The notes beneath the pieces are model-generated. The model searched no databases and was not told where the DNA came from. It saw only the letters and a list, made by a program, of their open reading frames with translations. A program made the translations under genes and the position numbers. A DNA stretch of 64,000 nt from Branchiostoma floridae (Eukaryota; Chordata; Leptocardii; Amphioxiformes; Branchiostomatidae): the NCBI RefSeq assembly GCF_000003815.2, contig NC_049983.1:21730014-21794013 (forward strand). Reading direction: 5' to 3'. Shown here in pieces: positions 1 to 10,700 of the stretch; within the stretch, counting starts at the first letter, position 1; each line of letters starts with the position of its first letter.

Positions 1-208
1 TTTTCCGCGACGCAACAAAACATGTTTGCTTGATCTTAGTTAAACTTTGACGGAATTTTGACATTGACAATTGATAACATTGGTTTCATATATTGACATA
101 CGCATGCTCCGTATTTGATGCTATCACTGGCAGATTACAAATTTCCGCGACGCAGCAAAAACATGTTTGCTGGTTCGTAGTACTTTAAACTTTGACGGAC
201 TTTTGAGA
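1..208. repeat. 140-bp tandem duplication upstream of the astacin start
   Basis: The block beginning CCGCGACGCA, followed by ACATGTTTGCT and a later TTTGACGGA, occurs at about 3-65 and again at about 142-208, a period of 140 bp. The copies differ by several substitutions, so the duplication is not very recent. The second copy ends about 50 bp before the astacin ATG and therefore lies in the presumed promoter or 5' UTR. The first copy touches the window edge, so more copies may lie outside. Confidence 0.75.
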
Positions 209-256
209 GAGATTTTCAACTCGGAAAGACGAGGCTACCACCGTTTAGCTTTAAAA

Positions 257-670
257 ATGGTACGATTACTGTTTCTGCTTGTGGTGACGACCCTTTTCAG
301 ACACTCCCGTCAACAAGGTAGGCGTATGTCATAAATCTTAAAGAGTTAAACTGCAAGATTGTCGGCTTAAATACCAACTACCGTCATATCGACTAGCAGT
401 GTTTATTTGGGCTGCACATTATTTCAAAAGAACAATATTCAGGATACTGAAAAAAGTGCTTTTGAAACATCATTTAAATCTCTCCAAATAGATGATTGAT
501 ATAGAAAGAAAAAATCGTAATCTTTATTCAAACTGGTCCTGCTGCCAACCCACCTTTTTTTCTGTCGAGAGGTGGTTTGTATAGCTCGTCCACTTTGAAT
601 AAACATAAGTAGACCCAAGTTTGGAGGCAACTAGCGGCTTTTTCTAGGATTACATGATTACGAATTATTT

Positions 671-708
<38 letters not shown>

Positions 709-1716
709 TGTAACATAAACAGATACCAAACACGCAAATGAGCAACTGATTTGCATAATTAATGAAAAATTGCCAAGGCGCTTAATGATAAATGATACTG
801 AATAGGAACTCAAGTTCATGCATAGACCTGCCGTCTAAGTGAAACACGGATTTGGATCAGGGTTAAAACCAATTTTGAGTACTCGAGTCAACAAGATCAT
901 TTGCGCAAAAAAATGACTACGTTAGACGCAAGGTTACTAAGTATTGCCGGCTCTTACATAAAAACACGCATAATTAACGATCGGCATGGAAACTTTTACA
1001 CCTGAGACATATAGGTATGCGAAACACAAACCTCATGAGTTTATTTAGACCTGAACAAACAAGATTAACTGCAGCGTGGAACGCCCTCCCCATCTTAGGT
1101 CACGGTCATTCTATGGAGCGCCAACGGTGTCAAAAGAAGAAAAATCGTCGCGAGGAAAGAAAACGCGGAGAGAGATAAAAGAAACCGCGCGAGAGGAAAT
1201 AAACTACACCCGTCAGAGGGAAAACAAAAGAGGGCGCGAGAGGAAAAACGGACATTTGGTGATGGATGGGAGTAAATGCTTAAACAACGTTACTGATGAC
1301 TTGGATATCATAGATTACCTCTGACAGCATCTCTGTGTGTGTGTGTTTGTATGTATATTTGTATGTATGTGCGTATGTATCATGTATGTGTGTGTGCGTA
1401 TGTGTGTGCACGTGTGTGTGTATGTGCGTGTGTACAATGTATTTCGTGACTAGTTATTATGACCGGCCGTGCATGATGAGTGCTTGTGTACACTGTGTTC
1501 ATTTGAACGCATAAGTAAAATTGTTAAACAGAATCGCTACCCCAGCATTGCACATGTACATTTGCCAGTCTAAGTATACTATGTAGACATCACTTCATTC
1601 AATAGAATTGTATTCATATCGAATATACAATAATTTTCTCTAATCATTTGACAGAAAGTTATTACCGAGAGTCTTGTCATATATGCATATAAGGTACTTG
1701 CTCTTGCTCTCTTTCC

Positions 1717-1770
<54 letters not shown>

Positions 1771-4700
1771 CAAACAAACAAACTCGCATACACTCAACAA
1801 CAATGTCGATGGCATGCTCTCACATAAAGTAATCTTGCCACGATTTTCTCTCCCGTAAAGTATCCATTCTCCCAAGCACCGTTACACGATATTTCCTCTC
1901 CCACAAAGTATTTTCTCTCGCGCTAGATATTTTCTGTAGGGGAGAAAACATCTTGCGCAAGATAAAATATTTTGCGGGATGGAAAATATCTTACGTGAGA
2001 GATAATACTTTGCGGGAAAGTAATATCTTGCGAGAGGGAAAATATCTTTCGCGAGAGAAAATATTTTGCAGAAGAGAATAGAGATCTTACGCGAGAGATG
2101 ATACTTTGCGCGAGGGAAAATATCTTGCGTGAGAGAAAATACCTTGCGGGAGAAAACAAATCTTATGTGAGAGAAAACACCGACTATTTTGCAGACAGTC
2201 GTCTAAGCCTACACAAACACCATTAAAGAACTGTGTATCTGGATGATTAAGAAGTATAGCAAAGTGTGATCTTGATGTGGGTAAAATGGTGCTTTAACAT
2301 TTGAAGGATAATGCATGAAACACAGTTCCATGTGTCTAGTATGTTATAGATATGCATCGCATCATACATCGCAAATCATGATTGTTGCGGTTACAACTGA
2401 GCAAGAAAGTCCAGCCTTTCCTCAGCCGGGAATGAATGAGAATTTAAATCAACAGATGTTGTCCTAAACGTCTACAGGTGCCTTATTACGATTGGCATGT
2501 CAATAGGGCAAACAATTCTTATTGAATGGGGCATCCTGCCAAAAGGCTGGACCTATTTCGATAATAAATAGTACGTGTGTTTTAATATGGCTCGCAATTA
2601 AATTATCACCTAACTTTACCCACCACAGGCATTGATTTTACAACAACAACATTTTATTCATGTCATTATGATAATGCAGTTTCATCTCGCTCACGTTCTT
2701 CTTTCGCCTGACGTGCCTGATTATTATTCCTATCCCCCTGGCGTTTATTTCCTCCCGCCCAGGATTTGTCCTCGCTCGCAGCAAGTCAGCCAGCGCGAGC
2801 GAGAAGTAAAAACACCACATGCAAACGCGAGAAATTACTTTACCGAAATCAAGACCCAGAAGTAAGATAGACCTCACACTCGCATTGTATATTTTAGGAT
2901 TTGTATTTAGTACAAACAAACGTTTTTCTTCCCAGTTTGCACCCATCGATCCCTTTTCGCGGCGTTGTCTTTCGCGTGTGCCTGTGATTTTGTTTTCTCT
3001 CTCTCGGCGGAAACGATGATGATGATTTTTCCTCTCTCTCAGCGAAAACGATGATGATGATTTTTCCTCTCTCTCGGCGAAAACGATGATGATGATTTGC
3101 GAGCGAGGAAAAAAACCGCATGCAAGCGCGAGAGAACAAATCACCAAAATCGCATGCAAACGCGAGAGGTGATACTGACCGCTGACGTCACGCCCCCTCA
3201 GACGTGAACAGGATGGGATTGCTTCAGCCACTGGTCCGCTACAACATGCAACACTGAGCTCAGGTATAAGAGTCTGTTTATATAGGCCTTACAACTACAT
3301 GTGACCTGCACTATGAGACATAAATTTGCTACAAAATAACCGAGTCATGAAGAAGATTTGTTGGTTGTTTGGTAGCCGTAATAGGCGTAAATAAAGTAGG
3401 GAGGCGGGCGAGGGTAGGGCGTCCCTTCGCCCCCCTCCCACTCAGATATTATACAGTAGAAGCCAGTTAATTGCCCAACGGATTAACACACACTTCTGTT
3501 AGGCAGTGCAACAGGCAGTACAATTAAGCGGCTTCTACTGTGTACTAGTACTTTTAGGAAGGGCATGGCATTGGCGCAAAATACAGGGAACCCAGCATGC
3601 ATCTATAGAGTCACAGTCACAGTCTAGCAAAATAATTGTTCACTGTATTATAGCAAATGATAGAAATTCCCTCTTCCATATAAAACAGGTTCCAAGTTTT
3701 GGATACAGTAGAAGCAGCTTAATTGCACGGCCTATTTGCCAGTGAATTTCGTGCAATTATCCGGCTGGTGCAATAATGCGAAGTTGTCTAGCAGGACCAC
3801 ACCGGTTTGGGATTTTGGGATTCCGTGCGTTAATCCGTTGTGCAATTAACTGGCTTCTACTGTATTAAGCACACAAAAATGTATTCCGTTACGTATTATG
3901 CAATGTGACCAAGGATACACACACGCCAAGGAGGCATGCATGCCTGTCCATGGTGCTGAACACATTTTCAAAATGCTACTGAATATTGAAGCTTTAAAGC
4001 TAGAAACAGATGAAAGGCACCAAAGAAGCCTAGAAACTCTATTAAAACCCTGCCTGAAAGAACTTCCCATTTCTTTGTTATCGTGACCTTGTTAAAATGA
4101 CCTTGATCCCACAAGACTCATACAGATGCAGTGTTTCATTGTTGAACCTAGATTCCAATCTAATGACATTAACTGTTACATCCTGTATTCTATAATTTTT
4201 GCCATTTTGTCTGTCCATCTGTGATTAAAATCTGAGTATCTGCACTAAATCAGTAAGAGTCTCATTGAAACTCTGTCTGGATGTCTGCTAGCCTTAGTCA
4301 TTTCATCATCTGATGGAATGGGGTAGCTAGCTATGGGACAAAATACTTGTATATGGCTACTCCATAATTTTGACAGATAGAATAATAAAGATAAGGTCAT
4401 CTCGAGAGCTATGAATTGGCCTGTAAAGGTGGATGAAGTGACTGATCATGTTCTGATTTTTCTATCTTGTAATTTTTCAAACCTGGTATGGTTTGGACTA
4501 TGATTTCCGACAATGCTTGAAATGTCAAATCTCACTCTCCTGTTTCCATTCTCCAGATGGAGCACCTTCATGGGAAAAGAAGCAGAACTTGGTCCATGAG
4601 AGAGTAAACGGGGAGAAACCAGACCTGGTCCCAGCCAACAGGACATGGATTGTAACCAGTTTTGCAAATTTTAAAAACAGTTGTAAATTTTTTTTTTAGA

Positions 4701-7700
4701 GATTTTATTGGCAAGATAAAAATTCAAAATGTATATCATTTCAGCCGGCATCATTTTTTGTACATACAGAAATGCAATAAGATTGTGAGGCATGTGTAAC
4801 GTTTCAAGTATCTATTAAAGCTGTCAAGAAGATTCAAAGTGTATGTGACTTATTGTTGCATCTTTGCTTTTACTGCATACATCTGTAGATGGTAAGATTA
4901 TGAGAATGTATATGGCAGCAATCATTTTCCACTTTATCCCAATTCTTCTTTCTTGAATGAAAGAAGACTTTTGGGGCTAAGATTACCCATGTAAACTTCC
5001 CAAAGAATGTGACACTGTCAGTATCATCTTTTGAAAAGAGTCTGCAATATGATCAAAAGCAGAATAGTTTCTTACCCATCCCTCCTCAAGAAAAATTGTG
5101 ACTATGACACTACCAGTAGTACCCTTTTTGGTATGTCTGTGTGTCAGTGTTTCCGGATATTTTTTGAAATGTAAACACTTTATCAATATGAAAAGAATCC
5201 TAAACAATCAGGTCATTCATTGTTTCTGTACCATATTTTGACAACTCTGCCCATCTTGTTTGAATCAACACCAGCAGAAATTTAATGGAAAGAAGATCTT
5301 TATTCCCTTTACAGTACATATACTGGGTAATGTGCAGGTCAAGACAAAATGGTATTTAACAGATACATGATGATGATGATGATGATGACTTTATTGAAAA
5401 TTCGCAGTGGGACCACTGAATTGCATTCAATTTACATTTGAAACACACAATAACAAGAGTCAAATATTACACATTACTAGGACTAAGTACTATATACATA
5501 TATACATTGGTTAAAATTTCATTTGGACGATTGTCTGATAACAGAGGAGTATTATTATAGTGAAGTGTCTGGCAAGTTAGCACAAGAACAAATTTGACTG
5601 CCCCTGTGATGGTGAAGATGTATAAACAGATATGTCTTATAATCAAAAGTTATATCAAGTTATTAGATATATCAATTCCTCAAAATTTCTTAGGTGTATG
5701 AATTCATGGGAAACATATATAGCATCAGTAGTACTAGTCTACAAAATATAACAATCTATTGTATAAGCCACATTCTATAAAATTGAGTTCATCTTCTATC
5801 TTATCTTGATTACAGTATCTTCCATTTTCAATTAATGATTTGTGGCAGCCAATCCCCTGTCTTGTTAATTTCTTTGGGCAGTCCTCTACTGTATATTGTC
5901 AATATCTATATCCTGTTCTTGACTTCAACAGTCTATATGACCTTAGTTTGTTTTTAGCGGATCCAGGTAATGTTATAATCATCAGTTTCTTTTAATAGAT
6001 TTTATCAATAATCAATCAATGTCATGACATTTCCATAAAATGTTTCCGTTTTTCATCATATTCCCGACTATTCTATACTAGGTAGGCTGTTTATTTCTTC
6101 TCTCCGCATTTATTTCCTCTCTCGAAGGATATTTCCTCTCTCGCACAATATTCCCTATATCTCCACCTTTGTTTTCTCTCTTGCACAATATTTAATTTCT
6201 CTCCACCTTTATTTCCTCTCTCGCACGACATTTCCTATCTCTATGGTTTTATTTCCCCTTCCGCACGACATTTCCTATCTCTATGGTTTTATTTCCTCTC
6301 CCGCACGATATTTCCTATCCCTCCACCTTTATTTCCTCTCCCGCACGATATTTCCTATCTCTCCACCTATATTTTCTCTCCCGCACGGTATTTCCTATCC
6401 CTCCACCTATATTTTCTCTCCCGCACGATATTTCCTATCCCTCCACCTTTATTTCCTCTCCCGCACGGTATTTCCTATCCCTCCACCTTTATTTTCTCTC
6501 CCGCACGGTATTTCCTATCCCTCCACCTTTATTTTCTCTCCCGCACGGTATTTCCTATCCCTCCACCTTTATTTCCTCTCCTGCACGATATTTCCTATCC
6601 CTCCACCTTTATTTTCTCTCCCGCACGATATTTCCTATCTCTCCACCTATATTTTCTCTCCCGCACGGTATTTCCTATCCCTCCACCTTTATTTTCTCTC
6701 CCGCACGGTATTTCCTTTCTCTCCAGCTTTATTTCCTCTCCTGCACGGTATTTCCTCTCTGTCTCCACCTTTATTTTCTCTCCCGCGCGGTATTTCCTAT
6801 CTCTATGGTTTTATTTCCTCTCCTGCATGACGATATTCCTATCTCTCGACGTTTATTTAATCTCCCGCATGGTATTTCCTATCTCTATGGTTTTATTTCC
6901 TCTCCCGCACGGTATTTCCTATCCCTCCACCTTTATTTCCTCTCCCGCACGATATTTTCTATCTCTATGGTTTTATTTTCTCTTCCGCACGGTATTTCCT
7001 ATCTCTCCACATTTTTTCCCTCTCGCGCGGTATTTCCTATCTCTCCTCCTTCATTTTCTCTCCCGCACGATATTTTCTATCTCTTTGGTTTTATTTCCTC
7101 TCCCGCACGATATTTCCTATCTCTCCACCTTTATTTTCTCTCTCGCACGGTATTTCCTATCTTTCCACCTTTATTTTCTCTCTCGCATGGTATTTCCTAT
7201 CTCTTTGGTTTTATTTCCTCTCCCGCACGGTATTTCCTATCTTTCCACCTTTATTTTCTATCCCGCACGGTATTTCCTATCTTTCCACCTTTATTTTCTC
7301 TCTCGCACGGTATTTCCTATCTCTATGGTTTTATTTCCTCTCCCGCACGATATTTCCTATCTCTCCACCTTTATTTTCTTTCCCGCACGGTATTTCCTAT
7401 CTCTCCACCTTTATTTCCCCTCACGCACGGTATTTCCTATCTATATATGGTTTTTATTATTCCCCCCCCCCGCACGGTATTTCCTATCTCTCCATCTTTA
7501 TTTCCTCTCCCGCACGATATTTTTTATCTCTATCCATGGTTCAATTTCTCTTCCGCACGGTATTTCCTATCTCTCCACCTTTATTTTCTCTCTCGCACGG
7601 TATTTCCTATCCCTCCACCTTTATTTCCTCTCCCTCACGGTATTTCCTATCTCTATAGTTTTATTTCCTCTCTCGCACGTTATTTCCTACCTCTACCCCT

Positions 7701-10700
7701 TTATTTCCTATCTTTATAGTTTTATTTCCTCTCTCGCAGTTTATTTCCTCCCTGTCAACTTTATTTCCTCTCTCGCACTTTATTTCCTTTCTCGCACGAT
7801 ATTTCCTCTCTCTCTGGTTTTATTTTCTCTCTCGCACGATATTTCTTCTCTCTCCACGGTTTTATCTCTCTCGCGCACGATTTTATCCTCCGCGCGACTT
7901 TTGACCCCATTTGGCGTGCCATAGTCATTCCGTTCACCTTGTTGTTCATGATGTAAGTTACCGCAGCGCTGCGTACGTTGGTCCCCATGGAGCACGGGAA
8001 CGGAAGCAGGGTAAATTACATTTAATTTACACACAGCTGTGTACACGTTAGGAGTGTTGAATAAATTCGTGGCGTTCACAACACAAGTTCAGCATAAATC
8101 AACGTTAAAAGGGTGTGGCAGATCGAAGCCTAACCCCTTGAAGTTTGCATGATTGACAGGCGGACGGGTTTGAAGTGTGCCGGGCGGCACGTATTGATAC
8201 TTGGGGCATAAACAAACTACGTGCATCAAACGTAAATCAAAATTGTTTGCTAAAAAAAGAAATTCATTAAATATGATTGCGGATCTGAACAAAATAATTG
8301 AGCCGTTTAAAACATGAACGAATTTACACAGGTTGACTGTGACAAGAATCATAGCGAAGATGTGCTGCGTACTGTGAGGATCACGTGCGGTGTACATGGG
8401 TAGCCATATCAATTTCTGGCGTGAGAGTTCTTGGTATCTGCGGGACCGATTACACTAACCAGCTATTTCTGTGAATTTGTGCGATTTTTTTGTTAGTTGG
8501 TAACGGGAGGTGCCCTAACTTGGCATGCTTTGTCACGCACCAGAACTTATGGCGCTCCATTGCTAGTTAGATTGAATTTCATTCTGCCGGCGCGCGATTT
8601 CATTCTCCCTTCCCTAAAGGTGAACATAATTAATGAGATCAACATATGCATAGTGTGCTGACATTCGGCAAATTAAAGTAAAAGGACTGTGAATTTCTTG
8701 ATCTTTTATTACTTCTCGGCAAAATGGATGCCACAAATCATTCAGAAGACGGCTTCCGTCTCAGTTCAGGCCGTGCAAAGCAAGATGAAGCCATTATTTG
8801 ACGGGCGGACACCCCAGTGTTTCGTAGCCGCGGTCGTTGATCTCGTTTCGTATTCTCCAAGCAGGAATTGAGTCGCGAAGATAAGTAGTAGTCGGGATTT
8901 TTACCGTCTCGCTCCTCTCAGACTTCTGCCACAAAACGCACCAGGGCGGAGCTGTCCTTTCGAAATCCGTGTTAGTACCCCGCCCTGCGAAGCATAAAAC
9001 ATCCATAACCAAATACTTTTATTGCCCCGCCGGATGAAGGCGCATCCGCCACATCTGAGAGGAGCGAGCCGGTATAAAAATCCCGACTTCTACTATCTCC
9101 GCGACTCAACCTCTGCTTGGAGAATACTCGTTTCGAACATGACGTTCTAAATCTGCCGCCGCGGGTTCCACATATTCTATACTGCCCAGGAAACCAAAAC
9201 ATGGCTAAACACCTTGTTTTTTTCGCAAAACGAAATAGCCAGAACCCTTACCAGTAATGTTCAGTTCCAAAATGCCAACATTTCACAAGAAAAAGGTAAA
9301 TCTGCAGTAATGGAAGAAAATTTTATATCTTTAACAACGTTGTTTTTCACATAATTGTTTTGCAGAGGAAAATGCGATGGATATGATCCTAAGAGCCAAC
9401 AGAGGTGAGCTTTTCCTTCAAAGTTTTCGTCAATAAACTACATAACGTTAAACGCTTTCACCTTTGTCTACCCGCGCTCTAGTGTTTATCAGTCAAGTAG
9501 CATGCAGCTGAGAGACGATTACAAGCTTGATCAATATTTGTCTTTTTCATGTAACGGTCAAGTTTTTTAATCTTAACATGGTTAACGTAAGGTTACCCGG
9601 TTACGGTCGATTTGTTAACAACGCAATTTTACGGAAATCAGTACATATATACATGTGTCTTCCAGGTGATGGTATGGAATTTTTTTGTTACCGAAGACGA
9701 AGTCCTGGACGTTGTAAAAACAAAAGTTTTTTTTCAGGCATGAACTTGTTTGAGGGTGACATCAAGCAAACCATGGTAAGCCACATATCTTTATACTAAA
9801 GTTGTTTAAACTTAAAAGATCTTAAAAGATCTACCTTGATACTCCTGTAATACCATACAGGTGGACATGTGTTAAGGTAATGTATGTACCGAGGCCATCT
9901 ATACGAAATTTGATTTAGCATAAACCGGTTGTAAAATATTGCATAAACTATTAGTCATCAGTGAGGAATTATGATGTGTCAGCTCAGTAACCAAAGTACG
10001 AAAATGTCTCGCTTTTCTACTTCGAGAATCTGCATATCACATTTTCTCCTATTTGTTCTTACACAGACCAGTAGGAACGGGATACGTGATGTATCGAAGC
10101 TCTGGACGACCAGGGTCATCCCTTACACATTCAAGTTTGGAGACTTTTGTAAGACATTTCAGGAGAGAAACTGATTCAAGTATATCATAGTGCGCTGTTG
10201 GCATCGTGTAGAACTTTGCTGTATTTGTAACCCTGTAAATTACTATCTACAGAATATGTGCAATGTTGTTGTTTGCGATAATCAAATCTGACATAACGCA
10301 GATTTATTATGTTTTCTAGTGGGTAATAACCCCATGCCTCCTCTTTTTCTTGAAGCAGCGTTGAAATATTGATACATGTATGATCATCTCCACGATGGTC
10401 AACACTGATGACTTGTTTTTCTTGTATAAATATTTTAGAATGTAACATTTTCCCTAGCGACTTCGGAACAGAATACGATCCGGCAGGCTATGTATGAGTA
10501 CCATGCCCGCACTTGCATCAGGTTCGTCCAGAGGACTACTGAGAGAAACTACATCTACATCCACAAGGGGGAAGGGTAAGAATCCATCTTTATCTCCCCA
10601 TCTGAGAATGTTTAGTCCGTATATTTCATTATGATCTATAAGTTACAGTGTTTGGGCATAGTTATCATTGGATTCGTGTACCACCATTCTGCTACATAGG

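Larger units (their letters stand above)
1112..7923 (+). mobile_element. 7-kb non-autonomous TIR element, left copy
   Basis: The element begins TATGGAGCGCCAACGG and ends with the complement of TATGGCACGCCAAATGG. Beyond these ends both termini continue with GTCAAAAG and GCGAGAG-rich DNA. It is flanked directly by GTCATTC on each side (1105-1111 and 7924-7930), a 7-bp target-site duplication. Length 6812 bp. Content in order: AG-rich end, GT-rich tract (about 1330-1440), (AC)n, AG/CT-rich repeat block (about 1870-2180), a 3-fold block of about 36 bp (2995-3100), two pogo/Tigger-like MITEs, a LINE 3' end in reverse, and a 40-bp tandem array. No transposase reading frame is visible, so it probably moved using an enzyme made elsewhere. 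The 6-7 bp duplications and palindromic CCATA ends do not let me assign a superfamily. Confidence 0.85.
318..9365 (+). other. Astacin intron 1, transposon-filled
   Basis: The donor is AAG|GTAGGC at 318 and the acceptor TTTTGCAG ends at 9365. Of about 9.05 kb, 6.8 kb is the left copy of the 7-kb TIR element and 276 bp a MULE-type MITE. The remainder (318-1111, 7931-8841, 9136-9365) holds a (GT)n tract, a short block at about 735-800 resembling the AT-rich element at 59615-60480, and no coding exon that I can see. Confidence 0.7.

Noticed and set aside
2638-3231. 197-codon frame (and 226-codon mirror at 25844-26524)
   Set aside because: Low-complexity translation of CT/AG-rich repeats inside the mobile element, with no domain and no splice context.
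5085-5207. Small frames of 60-80 codons mirrored in both arms (for example 3846-4070, 4446-4667, 4983-5207)
   Set aside because: They lie in the mobile element's non-coding filler, without domain, splice or codon evidence. Mirroring follows from the duplicated element, not from selection.
6104-7885. CRISPR-like array
   Set aside because: The period is regular but the whole 40 bp repeats; there are no unique spacers and no cas genes, and the sequence is eukaryotic.
6243-7924. Long open frames of 195, 365 and 478 codons
   Set aside because: They are translations of a stop-free 40-bp tandem array. Since 40 is not a multiple of 3, all frames give the same 40-residue cycle. The same holds for the 276-, 302- and 414-codon frames at 20906-22677.
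8549-8563. Third tip of the 7-kb element (TATGGCGCTCCATTG)
   Set aside because: Only about ten bases match and the word is itself near-palindromic; no array, partner end or duplication nearby.
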